The notes under the pieces are model-generated. The model was not told the origin of the DNA. It made no database searches and worked only from the letters and a program-made list of their open reading frames with translations. Below, in pieces: positions 1 through 8,791 of a DNA stretch of 64,000 nt (the stretch's first letter is position 1; each line of letters opens with the position of its first letter). Position numbers and translations under genes: made by a program. The stretch is from Shewanella sp. KX20019 (lineage in GTDB: Bacteria > Pseudomonadota > Gammaproteobacteria > Enterobacterales > Shewanellaceae), in NCBI RefSeq assembly GCF_016757755.1, contig NZ_CP068437.1, positions 1,674,001 through 1,738,000 on the forward strand, written 5' to 3'.

Positions 1-138
1 GAGATGGGTTTTACTGCAGCCACTATTGCTGATATTGCTGGCGCTACGCTTGAAGCCACTAAGAGTCGCCTCCGTTATGCGCAAAAAGGGCTGAAAACCT
101 GTGTCGATTTAAAGTGGCAGGAGGTGGAGTATGATTAA
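1..138 (+). CDS. RNA polymerase sigma factor (ECF-like), C-terminal fragment
   Basis: The frame is open from the first base of the window to a TAA at 136-138, so only the last 45 residues are visible. The segment TLEATKSRLRYAQKGLK looks like the recognition helix of sigma region 4, in which the helix-turn-helix binds the -35 element. The stop overlaps the ATG of the next gene by eight bases, which implies translational coupling with a protein that looks like an anti-sigma factor. The sigma identity is inferred from this short tail and the neighbour. The N-terminal part lies outside the window. Confidence 0.6.
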   Translation, partial: EMGFTAATIADIAGATLEATKSRLRYAQKGLKTCVDLKWQEVEYD

Positions 139-760
139 AGATAGTGATGAGATTATTCGTAAAGAGGTGCACGCTCTTTATCAACATATAGAGCAAGAGC
201 AGCCCCCTCAAGCACTTGATCAAAAGATCTTAAACTTGGCAGCTGCAAACGCAAAACCTAAATTGCAAAGCCAATCGTTTTGGCGCAAGCATCGCTGGCC
301 TTTATCATCAGCCGCTTCAGTGCTAATGGTGGTCACGCTATTTGTCATTAACCCACAAATAGAGACGGGGAATTTGAGTGATGAAGCAATGCCAACATTA
401 ATGATGACCCCGCAAGATAGTCCCGCTCCGGCAATGATGAGAATGGCATCTCCGGAGGTATCGGATATTGAAATGTCTGCTGATAATTCGACTGCAAGCA
501 GCAGCGAAGCACCGTTATTACTGCCATCGAATGGTTTTAGTGATAATACAAATTCTGCAGCAGATGAGGCTGCAAACCAAGAGCTAATCTCGCGTCTCGA
601 TAAGGTATCTGAGCTTATTAATCGAAAAGATTATGGCGAGGCTGAACACATTTTACTGCAGATAGAAAATGACTATCGCTCAATATTGGTGACAGAATCC
701 CAATTGAGTCAACGCTTTAGTGAATTAGAGACACAGCTAAAAAAGAGTCTAGAAAACTAG
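131..760 (+). CDS. Probable membrane-anchored anti-sigma factor
   Basis: 209 residues. The N-terminal ~50 residues are hydrophilic (IRKEVHALYQHIEQEQPPQALDQKI) and are followed by one hydrophobic segment around residues 56-76 (LSSAASVLMVVTLFVINP). A Ser/Ala/Met-rich periplasmic linker and a helical C-terminal domain follow. A single-pass protein encoded just after, and overlapping, a sigma factor fits an anti-sigma factor whose cytoplasmic part holds the sigma factor. I see no zinc-binding HxxxCxxC motif of the ZAS type, so the class is uncertain. The assignment is by context more than by sequence. A strong hairpin terminator follows. Confidence 0.5.
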   Translation: MIKDSDEIIRKEVHALYQHIEQEQPPQALDQKILNLAAANAKPKLQSQSFWRKHRWPLSSAASVLMVVTLFVINPQIETGNLSDEAMPTLMMTPQDSPAPAMMRMASPEVSDIEMSADNSTASSSEAPLLLPSNGFSDNTNSAADEAANQELISRLDKVSELINRKDYGEAEHILLQIENDYRSILVTESQLSQRFSELETQLKKSLEN

Positions 761-772
761 AATATGAGTGAA

Positions 773-805
773 AATAATGCCTGTTTATATAACAGGCATT
801 ATTTT
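773..805. terminator. Bidirectional intrinsic terminator
   Basis: A perfect 11-bp inverted repeat (AATAATGCCTG at 773-783 and CAGGCATTATT at 793-803) with a 9-base loop. It lies between two convergent genes and has A/T-rich flanks on both sides, so it can end both transcripts. Confidence 0.8.
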
Positions 806-1217
806 AGCCATTAAACCAATCCCAAATGCCTAGCGAGCTGTTTTCGAACAGGTCGATCCCCAGAGCGGATTTAAGTAAGTAAAGTAATATTAGTCCAAAG
901 ACAATTGAGATAACAATAAATGATACTACTGAAACAATAAATATCAGTATCGATAGCTGCTTCTCTTTTCTGTTTAAGGCTCGTTTGTTTCTTCCTAATA
1001 GAAACACGTAGAAAAAGCGCCAACCTATAAAGGGAAAATAAAAGGTGCCGCGAGTATCGATAAAGTGGCGCTGCCACTGGTGATCCATAAGGGCATGTCT
1101 GAAATAGACCAGCTGTATTTCACTGTAGCTATCAGCATGTCGACCTGGCATATTCAGTAATGCCTTATTAACGCGTGGGTCGTCCCTTAATGAAGGCCGC
1201 TTATAATTGGAGATCAC
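804..1217 (-). CDS. Small membrane protein of unknown function
   Basis: 137 residues, starting at a GTG. The first ~85 residues are polar and aromatic, with the segment FIGWRFFYVFLLGRNKRA. A long hydrophobic stretch (about residues 88-116, LSILIFIVSVVSFIVISIVF) follows and makes one or two membrane spans. I do not recognise the family. It is convergent with the anti-sigma gene and shares its terminator. No signal peptide is visible. Confidence 0.5.
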   Translation of the reverse strand: MISNYKRPSLRDDPRVNKALLNMPGRHADSYSEIQLVYFRHALMDHQWQRHFIDTRGTFYFPFIGWRFFYVFLLGRNKRALNRKEKQLSILIFIVSVVSFIVISIVFGLILLYLLKSALGIDLFENSSLGIWDWFNG

Positions 1218-1432
1218 TTTACCCCTTTGAATAGCTGATGATTAACGCCATATAGTAAGTTGATTAAGCGTAGTTGAAAGAAGCCGAATCCAAAAGTATC
1301 CCACATATCAGTGAAACACATTTGCTAATAATTCTTTGTGACTATTTTGCTGAAGCGTAGCTGAAAGTTTGCTATTTTGATTGGCTTGCACTGTTTTCAT
1401 TTAATAAAAATAACAATAGGATGGCCTCATCG

Positions 1433-4400
1433 ATGAAACTTCGTCACTCACTTGCCTGTTGCATGTTAGCCCTTGGCACTATCAGTACAATTCCTACGTT
1501 TGCCTCTGATTCTACAGATAAAGCTGGGTACTTTCGCTCGCCTGCATTAAATCAGCAAACCATAGTGTTTACTGCAGAGGGGGATCTGTGGACTAAAGAT
1601 CTTGCAGAGTCAAAGGCGAGGCGCTTAACCAGTTTACCTGCTGAAGAGTTAGGCGCGACAATTTCACCCGATGGCAAGTCTGTTGCGTATGTTGCTAACT
1701 ATGAAGGTTCATCTGAAGTCTACGTGATTAATATTGATGGCGGACAAGCAAAGCGAGTGAGTTTTGAAAATTCTCGAGTCAGAGTGCAAAGCTGGACTAG
1801 CGACGGGAAAGTGCTTTACGCCACTGATAACGCGTTTGGCCCGGCTAATTACTGGGTCTTGCGTACAGTTGATCCAACGAGCCTCGTGACCACAGATTTA
1901 CCACTAGCGGATGCAATAGAGGGGGTCATTGATGAGCAAAATGAGTATGTGTATTTCACCCGTTTTGGCCTGCAAACCACAGGCGACAATGCCAAAGTTT
2001 ATCGTGGCGGCGCTAAGGGAGAGCTATGGCGTTTCAAATTAGCATCTAAACAAGAAGCTGAGCAACTAGCGACAACACATGACGGTTCGGTTAGGCAGCC
2101 TATGCTGTGGCAGTCTCGCTTATATTTCATCAGCGATAGTGATGGTAACGACAATATCTGGTCTATGTCTGTTGATGGCAAAGATCTGCAGCAACATTCA
2201 CATTATAAAGAGTGGCAGGTAAGAAGCGCCAAACTTAATGAAGGGCGCATCGTATTCCAACAGGGCGCCGATATTAAGCTATTTGATATCGCCGCTAATA
2301 AAGAGGTTACGGTTGATATCGATCTCACCTCTGATTTTGCCCATAAGCGTGAACATTGGCTTACCGATCCAATGAAGTACGCCACATCGACGAGGTTCAC
2401 GCCGCAAGCTGATAAAGTCGTTATCACGGCGCGCAGTCATGTTGCTGTTGCGTCAACCGACGGCCAAAGGCTAGTCGAAATAGCGTTGCCTGGAGATAGT
2501 CGAGTACGTAACGCGGTGATGAGCAAAGACGGTAAGTGGGTTTATGGTATTAGTGATATTAGCGGTGAGCAGGAGATCTGGCAGTTTGACGCGACGGGTC
2601 GCGACAAACGTAAACAGTTAACTAAAAACGGCAAAGCACTGCGGATGGATCTGCACTTATCACCCAATGGGCGTTATTTAGCCCATGATGATTACGATGG
2701 CAATGTTTGGTTACTAGATTTAAAAAAGGCAAGCAACAAAAAAGTTATTACCCAAGGTGAGGGCTTAGGTCCATATGCTGATATTGTTTGGTCTAGCGAC
2801 AGCAAGTTTATCGCGTTAACCAAAGCCGAAATTGATCATCCGCGCACGCAAGTGGTGCTTTATTCGCTTAAAAAGAGTAAGGCTCAAGCACTCACGACCG
2901 ATAAATATGAGTCGTTCTCACCGAGTTTTAGTAAAGATGGAGATTGGCTATACTTCCTTTCAAATCGTAAATTTGTATCTACGCCAAGTTCGCCGTGGGG
3001 GGATAGAAATTTAGGACCTATGTTCAATAAACGTACCCAGATTTTTGCTATTGCGCTTAATAATCAAGCGCGTTTTGCATTTCAAAAGCCAAATGAATTA
3101 TTGAGCGAGCCTAACAAAGAAACTGATGACAAGGTTGAAACCCGGGTTGATTGGGATGGTTTATCTGCAAGGCTATGGCAAGTGCCGGTGCCTGCTGGAA
3201 ATTATTCATCTTTGCAGTTAGCTGAAGATAAGCTGTATCTGCTTAATAGAGATGCAGCTAGCCGAAAGTCATCATTAAAAGTGATTAAATTTGATGCCTT
3301 AAGCCCCAAGGTTGACACGTTTGCTAAAGACATCGGTTCATACACATTGTCAGATGACGGTAAAAAGCTGTTTCTGCGTAAACAATCAAAGCAAGGCAAG
3401 GAGATGTTGATTGTTGATGCGGGTGACAAGTTGCCAAAAGAGCTAGCTCACGCCAAGGTGCAGACACAAAACTGGCAGTTGGCGATTCAGCCTACAGCCG
3501 AGTGGCAGCAAATATTTGAAGATGCCTGGTTAATGCATCGTGATTCATTCTATGACAAAAAAATGCGTGGTGTTGATTGGCAGCAAACCAAAGTTAAGTA
3601 CCAACCTTTGGTGGACCGTATAACTGATCGTCATGAACTCAACGATATCTTTAAGATGATGATGGGAGAGCTGAACTCTCTGCACTCTCAAGTTCGCGGT
3701 GGTGATTTTTCAAAAGATCCTAAAAAGGCCAAGTCGGCGAGTTTAGGTGCCCGTTTAGAACAGACTAAAGCGGGGGTTGTTATTGAACATATTTACCAAG
3801 GCGACCCAGAGTTACCGTCACTCGCAGCGCCGTTAAATCAGATGGGTGTAGATGCAAAAGTGGGCGATGTTATTCTCGCCATCAATGGTAAAACACTCGC
3901 TAATATTGCCGATGTTACTCGTCTTATTCGTAATCAAAGTGCAAAGCAGGTGCTATTGCTACTTAAACGTGGCAATAAAACACACCTAACAGTCGTTAAA
4001 CCCGTCACAGCATCTGCTAATGCCAAATTGCGATATCAAGATTGGGTAACCCATAACAGTGGCACCGTCAATGACGCTAGCGACGGTAAAATTGGATACT
4101 TACATCTTTACGCTATGGGCAGTGGCGATATTGCCAGCTTTGCGCGAGAGTTCTATGCCAACTACGACAAAGATGGTTTGATTATCGATGTTCGTCGTAA
4201 CCGAGGTGGTAATATTGATAGCTGGATTATTGAAAAACTACTAAGACGCACATGGGCATTTTGGGCACCAACCCACGGCACCCCTTCAGGTAACATGCAG
4301 CAAACCTTTAAAGGTCAGTTAGTTGTGCTTACCGACCAACTGACATATTCAGATGGTGAAACCTTCTCTGCAGGCGTTAAAGCACTAGGTATAGCGCCGC

Positions 4401-4714
4401 TTATTGGCAAGCAGACTACAGGGGCTGGAGTGTGGTTGTCAGGCCGAAATTCGTTAACAGATAAAGGCATGGCGCGCGTTGCCGAGTACCCACAATATGC
4501 AATGGATGGAAGTTGGATCATCGAAGGTCGTGGCGTGAGTCCTGATATCGAAGTAGACAATTTGCCATATGCCACATTTATGGGCAAAGATGCCCAGCTT
4601 GAAAAGGCGATGGATTACTTGCAACAAGCATTGGAAAAGCAGCCTGTAGTTGGTTTTAAGCCAAGCGCTTTACCTGCCAATGGCATGGCTGAGGACGTAA
4701 AAAAGGCGCAATAA
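1433..4714 (+). CDS. Tricorn-type S41 family serine protease, exported
   Basis: About 1093 residues. The start at 1433 is preferred over the in-frame ATG at 1421, because AGGATG at 1418-1423 is well spaced for 1433 and abuts 1421. The N-terminus (MKLRHSLACCMLALGTIS...FA) is a signal peptide. A long beta-propeller region with WD40-like/TolB-like repeats follows (for example LAHDDYDGNVWLLDL), then a PDZ segment (VGDVILAINGKTLANI) and a C-terminal S41 catalytic domain. The nucleophile is probably the Ser in LTYSDGETFSAG, near residue 973. This order matches tricorn protease homologues, which degrade peptides; the export signal suggests periplasmic action. It is flanked by terminators and probably monocistronic. 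Confidence 0.85.
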   Translation: MKLRHSLACCMLALGTISTIPTFASDSTDKAGYFRSPALNQQTIVFTAEGDLWTKDLAESKARRLTSLPAEELGATISPDGKSVAYVANYEGSSEVYVINIDGGQAKRVSFENSRVRVQSWTSDGKVLYATDNAFGPANYWVLRTVDPTSLVTTDLPLADAIEGVIDEQNEYVYFTRFGLQTTGDNAKVYRGGAKGELWRFKLASKQEAEQLATTHDGSVRQPMLWQSRLYFISDSDGNDNIWSMSVDGKDLQQHSHYKEWQVRSAKLNEGRIVFQQGADIKLFDIAANKEVTVDIDLTSDFAHKREHWLTDPMKYATSTRFTPQADKVVITARSHVAVASTDGQRLVEIALPGDSRVRNAVMSKDGKWVYGISDISGEQEIWQFDATGRDKRKQLTKNGKALRMDLHLSPNGRYLAHDDYDGNVWLLDLKKASNKKVITQGEGLGPYADIVWSSDSKFIALTKAEIDHPRTQVVLYSLKKSKAQALTTDKYESFSPSFSKDGDWLYFLSNRKFVSTPSSPWGDRNLGPMFNKRTQIFAIALNNQARFAFQKPNELLSEPNKETDDKVETRVDWDGLSARLWQVPVPAGNYSSLQLAEDKLYLLNRDAASRKSSLKVIKFDALSPKVDTFAKDIGSYTLSDDGKKLFLRKQSKQGKEMLIVDAGDKLPKELAHAKVQTQNWQLAIQPTAEWQQIFEDAWLMHRDSFYDKKMRGVDWQQTKVKYQPLVDRITDRHELNDIFKMMMGELNSLHSQVRGGDFSKDPKKAKSASLGARLEQTKAGVVIEHIYQGDPELPSLAAPLNQMGVDAKVGDVILAINGKTLANIADVTRLIRNQSAKQVLLLLKRGNKTHLTVVKPVTASANAKLRYQDWVTHNSGTVNDASDGKIGYLHLYAMGSGDIASFAREFYANYDKDGLIIDVRRNRGGNIDSWIIEKLLRRTWAFWAPTHGTPSGNMQQTFKGQLVVLTDQLTYSDGETFSAGVKALGIAPLIGKQTTGAGVWLSGRNSLTDKGMARVAEYPQYAMDGSWIIEGRGVSPDIEVDNLPYATFMGKDAQLEKAMDYLQQALEKQPVVGFKPSALPANGMAEDVKKAQ

Positions 4715-4750
4715 TTATTGTGCTAACTATCTATCATATCTAAGAGTTTC

Positions 4751-4797
4751 GAGCGTTATTGATCAAGCAGTTCCCAGGTTGATAACGCTCATTTTAT
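4751..4797 (+). terminator. Intrinsic terminator after the S41 peptidase
   Basis: GAGCGTTAT at 4751-4759 pairs with ATAACGCTC at 4782-4790, and ATTTTATT follows. It lies about 40 bases after the stop codon. Confidence 0.7.
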
Positions 4798-4964
4798 TCT
4801 AAGTCTACTCCCCCTAGCCTGTACATTCTGCAAACGCTGTAAGCGTCATAGTATTGTTAATTTAACAAAGAGATTGAGTTTTATGCATTTTTACCACTAA
4901 ACTGGTTAAAAATAAGCACGTGTTAGTTGCTCTTTTTTGGGCGTAATACCGATTATGCATAGGG

Positions 4965-6116
4965 ATGAATATGACGAAACCAAAGGGTAAGAATGAAGAG
5001 CAAGTATTACAGAGTGACAGTTCGCAGGCCGAAAGTAGTCAGGCTGTGGATAAAAAAAGCAATAAAATTCGCCAAGCCACCAATCTCATCTTAATTATTG
5101 TTAGTGTTCTGTTTGTATTTCACTTGATTGCCGACCGTTTTATCCCGTCCACAGATTTAGGCCGTATTCGTGGTTATGTCGTTCCCATTAGTCCACAGGT
5201 ATCAGGCGAAATCATAGAGATTTTAGCCACTCCGAATACCTTTATTCAGGCCGGTGATGTACTGGCAAAGATTGACCCTACCGATTATGTAATCGCACTA
5301 GAACAAGCTGAACAGTCTTTGAAAAAAGCGGGGCAAAATGTTGGTGCACAAACGGCAAACGTTGCAGCGGCACAAGCAAAGGTCACCAACGCGGTGGCGA
5401 ATTATAAAAATGCGCAAGTTCAGTCTAAACGAATTTTCACCATGGTCGAAAAGCAAGTCATGTCGCAAGCCGATGCCGATAATGCGCGTGCTGAATTAAC
5501 TAAAGCCGAGGCTGGTGTCGCTAGTGCTAAGGCTGACTTAGCGAAAGCGAAGGAACGCTTAGGCTCAGAAGGTGAAAACAATACCAATGTGCAATCGGCG
5601 CTGCTTAGTTTAGAAAAAGCACAACTCAATTTACAGCGCACTTCCATCATTGCGCCCACCGATGGGGTTGCCTCTAACTTTAGGTTGAAAGAGGGGATTT
5701 ATGCTAACGCTGGTCAGCCAATAATGACCTTTATCTCTTCGGAAGATGTTTGGATCGAAGCCTACTTTAGAGAAAATAGTTTGGGCAATATTACCGCTGG
5801 CGATAAAGTTGAATTCGCTTTGGATTATGCCCCAGGGCAAGTGTTTAAAGCGACTGTAGGAAGCATTGATTATGGTATCGATTGGGGACAGAGTGAGCAA
5901 ACAGGTAAGCTGGCACAAATCTCAGGTCAAACGGGTTGGCTCAGGCAATCACAACGATTCCCCGTCACCATTGTATTATCAAAAGAGGAAGCGGTTGGCC
6001 TTAGGCGTGTAGGTGGTCAAGCGGATGTGATTGTTTATACCAAAGATAGCTCTTTGATTAACTTATTTGGTCGCGCTTGGATCCGAATCGTAAGTTGGTT
6101 CTCATATGTCAGATAG
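4965..6116 (+). CDS. HlyD/EmrA-family membrane fusion protein
   Basis: 383 residues. After a cytoplasmic lead there is one transmembrane helix near residues 38-56 (NLILIIVSVLFVFHLIA). A lipoyl-like half-motif (RGYVVPISPQVSGEI, then GDVLAKIDPTDY) follows, then a long Ala/Lys/Glu-rich coiled coil (about residues 115-215), then the beta-barrel part. This is the periplasmic adaptor of a tripartite efflux pump, joining an inner membrane transporter to an outer membrane channel. It overlaps the following DUF2955 gene by 11 bases, so the two are co-translated. No outer membrane factor is encoded nearby. Confidence 0.85.
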   Translation: MNMTKPKGKNEEQVLQSDSSQAESSQAVDKKSNKIRQATNLILIIVSVLFVFHLIADRFIPSTDLGRIRGYVVPISPQVSGEIIEILATPNTFIQAGDVLAKIDPTDYVIALEQAEQSLKKAGQNVGAQTANVAAAQAKVTNAVANYKNAQVQSKRIFTMVEKQVMSQADADNARAELTKAEAGVASAKADLAKAKERLGSEGENNTNVQSALLSLEKAQLNLQRTSIIAPTDGVASNFRLKEGIYANAGQPIMTFISSEDVWIEAYFRENSLGNITAGDKVEFALDYAPGQVFKATVGSIDYGIDWGQSEQTGKLAQISGQTGWLRQSQRFPVTIVLSKEEAVGLRRVGGQADVIVYTKDSSLINLFGRAWIRIVSWFSYVR

Positions 6117-7173
6117 TATCCGTGAGCAGGAGCCTATTGCTGCTGCCAATAAGGAGCTACTTGATGAGGCTATTTATACTCGCAGAGTCCTTAGGTTTAC
6201 CTTAGGGATTGGTCTTGCTGTTGCGGTTTCTTCTATCTGGGCTTGGCCGCTAGCGTTTATCGTGCCAGTTTTTGTCGCCAAGTTTTTGGTTGATAGACAA
6301 GAGCCGACAGTGCAAACGGTCTACGAGCTACTCATCTCGATGATTTGTACCATCGCCATTGCGTGGCTAGTAAGTTTTGGTCCGACGCAATATCCTCTGG
6401 TATTGCTACCCTTATTAGCGATGATGATGCTTTGGGGGTATTACCTTTTTAGTAGCCCTAAATGGAACTTCTTCGCCACGATTCTCATTGTAGCGACGCT
6501 ATTATTACCTTACTTGGGACTATTGCAGCCAGGTGCATCACTAATGGTCGGTGTGGGACTGAGCTTTTCTGGAGTGGTTGCCGTTAGCATCTTTGCATTA
6601 CTGCATGTTTTACTGCCTGACCTTTCTCCAGAGAGAGAGCTGTTGGCTGGGGCGGAACAAAGTCATGATGAGCGAACCCATGAAGCATTTCGAGCGCTGA
6701 TCCTAGCATTTCCTGTCATCAGTTTTTTCTATTTTCTAGAGATCTCCGGTGCGTTACTCACCATGATCTTTATTGCAATCTTGTCATTGCAGGCGGCAGG
6801 GGCAAAGAGCATTAAAGTCAGTCTGTTTTTGCTGATCACTAATGGCATTGGTGGCGTGCTGGCGATTGTTTTTTATAACCTATTAACCATAGTACCTGAA
6901 CTGCCATTCTACATAGGAATGGCGATGCTTGCCGCGCTGTTCTTCGGCCAAAAAATATACGCTGATCCCGCCAAGGCTCCTTTGTTTGCGGGCATTTTAT
7001 CTGCACTCCTAGTAGTAGTGGGCTCGACAGTATCTTCTACAGACAAAGATGTAGCGATCAATTTTTACCTTAGAATATTGCAGCTTTTCTTTGTTGGTGT
7101 GTACATGGTATTTGCTTCTTTCTATTTAGAGTCAAGAGATTGGAAGTTTTTAAAAAAGAGAAACTCGCTTTAA
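6106..7173 (+). CDS. DUF2955 membrane protein, probable efflux pump partner
   Basis: 355 residues with about ten hydrophobic helices in two blocks, separated by a charged loop near residues 175-195 (LSPERELLAGAEQSHDERTHE). The arrangement of two membrane bundles and a charged middle resembles FUSC/aromatic acid exporter proteins. DUF2955 proteins typically sit beside an HlyD protein, as here. The likely role is export of small organic compounds together with the upstream adaptor; the substrate is unknown. Confidence 0.75.
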   Translation: MSDSIREQEPIAAANKELLDEAIYTRRVLRFTLGIGLAVAVSSIWAWPLAFIVPVFVAKFLVDRQEPTVQTVYELLISMICTIAIAWLVSFGPTQYPLVLLPLLAMMMLWGYYLFSSPKWNFFATILIVATLLLPYLGLLQPGASLMVGVGLSFSGVVAVSIFALLHVLLPDLSPERELLAGAEQSHDERTHEAFRALILAFPVISFFYFLEISGALLTMIFIAILSLQAAGAKSIKVSLFLLITNGIGGVLAIVFYNLLTIVPELPFYIGMAMLAALFFGQKIYADPAKAPLFAGILSALLVVVGSTVSSTDKDVAINFYLRILQLFFVGVYMVFASFYLESRDWKFLKKRNSL

Positions 7174-7443
7174 CCCCAAATAGTCTTGTCTACAGGGCTT
7201 TCCTTTCCTCACATCGCTTTATAAGCCATATTTTCATGGAGTTTTAGCATTGTTGCTGTAGTGACATTACCTATTTTAGATAAAAGTTATTCAACTTTGG
7301 TTCAGCAAAATAATGATATATAGTCGAATCAATAGTTTGAATCTTGTGCTATAGCTTATATAGCCGAGTATTTTAGCGGATGTCATTTTATATAAGTGGG
7401 TGCTGATTTGTACCCACTGTTGTTTTAGCAAAAGGATAAAACT

Positions 7444-8028
7444 ATGTTCCAACTGAATAAGCTTAAGTTTGCTGCAATTTTAGTTCCAGTGCTACTTGTA
7501 GGCTGTGCAACGGGTGATAGTCCCGACTCGAAAAAGATGAATGCTCGTGAAGAGACTCAATCGGCATTGCAAGAGATCTATAAGGAGCATCCAGCAGCGA
7601 AGTCAGCGGTCGCTGAGTCAGTGGGTTATGTTGTCTGTACTGGAAGTAATTCTTATCTGTTTGCACTATCGACCGGTGGTGGAATTTGTGTTTTGCATGA
7701 GGGAAGCAAAAATTCTTATTACCGATTTGCCACCGGTGGCGTTGGTGCAGGCATTGGCTGGAAGCAACTAGCCTTTGTTCAAGCTTTCATGGATAGAGAT
7801 GCCTTGACTCGTTACAAAGAGTCTGGCTATGAAGGCCAAGCGCAGGCTGAAGCCAGTGCCAAATACGAAGAAAGTGGCGATCAAGCATCGGCAAATCAAT
7901 CGGTTGATGTTTCAGGTGTAAAAACTTACCAAGTTAACTTAATGGGCGCAGCAGCTCAGGCGACGGTTCAGGCCTATAAATATTGGGAAACAGATTTTTC
8001 AGATGACTTTATTGAGAATGAAAAATAG
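7444..8028 (+). CDS. SYLF-domain (YSC84-like) lipoprotein
   Basis: 194 residues. It begins with a lipoprotein signal and lipobox (LLVGCATG, Cys near residue 21). The body has the glycine-rich SYLF pattern (FATGGVGAGIGWKQLAFV) known from Ysc84/SH3YL1-type lipid-binding proteins. Bacterial members are exported and poorly characterised, and a lipid or membrane role is inferred from the family. AAAGGA precedes the ATG with good spacing. The gene stands alone and is followed by a strong terminator. Confidence 0.75.
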   Translation: MFQLNKLKFAAILVPVLLVGCATGDSPDSKKMNAREETQSALQEIYKEHPAAKSAVAESVGYVVCTGSNSYLFALSTGGGICVLHEGSKNSYYRFATGGVGAGIGWKQLAFVQAFMDRDALTRYKESGYEGQAQAEASAKYEESGDQASANQSVDVSGVKTYQVNLMGAAAQATVQAYKYWETDFSDDFIENEK

Positions 8029-8085
8029 GCTGATTTAATATATAGCCGTCCTAAAAAATCTTGCATATTCAGGTTGGATGGAAAC

Positions 8086-8120
8086 AAAAATGCCAGGTTA
8101 ATAACCTGGCATTTTTGTTT
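8086..8120. terminator. Intrinsic terminator
   Basis: A perfect 14-bp stem (AAAAATGCCAGGTT at 8086-8099 with AACCTGGCATTTTT at 8103-8116) and a T-rich tail. Both strands carry a T-run. Confidence 0.85.
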
Positions 8121-8276
8121 TAATGGAGTTGCTATTATCAGCAAGTAGAAATCGCGCTTGCTCAGTATTGTTTTGCTGAGACTAGGAGCATGAACAGCTC
8201 GGCCTTGCTCCCTCAGATGACTAAATATTTAAGCTCTCCATAGCATCGATGAAAAGTCTAGTATCGGCTATAGGGT

Positions 8277-8780
8277 TTAGTTCATTGTTAATATTTGCTC
8301 TTCGTTGTCGGTCATATAGCTCCACTCCAAATACTGTGGAGTTTGGCCTTCATAGAACCAAATAACTGCAATTAGCTGGCTTTCATGGTTGGCAATTTTT
8401 AGCTCCTTACTCAGTTTCCCCTCATTTAAAGGCCCTCTGAATAAACATGAGTCGAAGTTCACTGCGTAAGCTCCACCCAGCGTTGTGTAGTCGTCACATA
8501 AAGAGAAGTAACCTCTGCGTTGACTGCTCATATCGACAGCAATTCTCAGCATGTAAGATGACTGCAAAGCGTTGTCAGCATCGACAACGAGGTCATCTAA
8601 TGATGTTGGATCTGCCGCTGGTTCCGGGTCCGGATCCGGTGTCGCCGTAATGGTAGGTACTGGCGTTGGACTTGCGTCACCACCGTCTCCTCCTCCTCCA
8701 CCACAGGCTGTTAATGCGAATAATGAAAATGCAATAAGACCACAAGGTACATTGATGAATTTTTCAATTTCAGTTTTCAT
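8277..8780 (-). CDS. Small hypothetical lipoprotein
   Basis: 167 residues. The signal peptide ends in the lipobox LTAC at about residue 26. A Gly/Asp linker and a Pro/Thr/Asp-rich spacer (TPVPTITATPDPDPEP) follow, then a globular domain of about 110 residues with two Cys (SLCDD, DSCLF). I do not recognise the fold. It starts 11 bases after the LruC-domain gene on the same strand, so the two form an operon and probably act together at the cell surface. Confidence 0.65.
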   Translation of the reverse strand: MKTEIEKFINVPCGLIAFSLFALTACGGGGGDGGDASPTPVPTITATPDPDPEPAADPTSLDDLVVDADNALQSSYMLRIAVDMSSQRRGYFSLCDDYTTLGGAYAVNFDSCLFRGPLNEGKLSKELKIANHESQLIAVIWFYEGQTPQYLEWSYMTDNEEQILTMN

Positions 8781-8791
8781 GGCATTCTCCT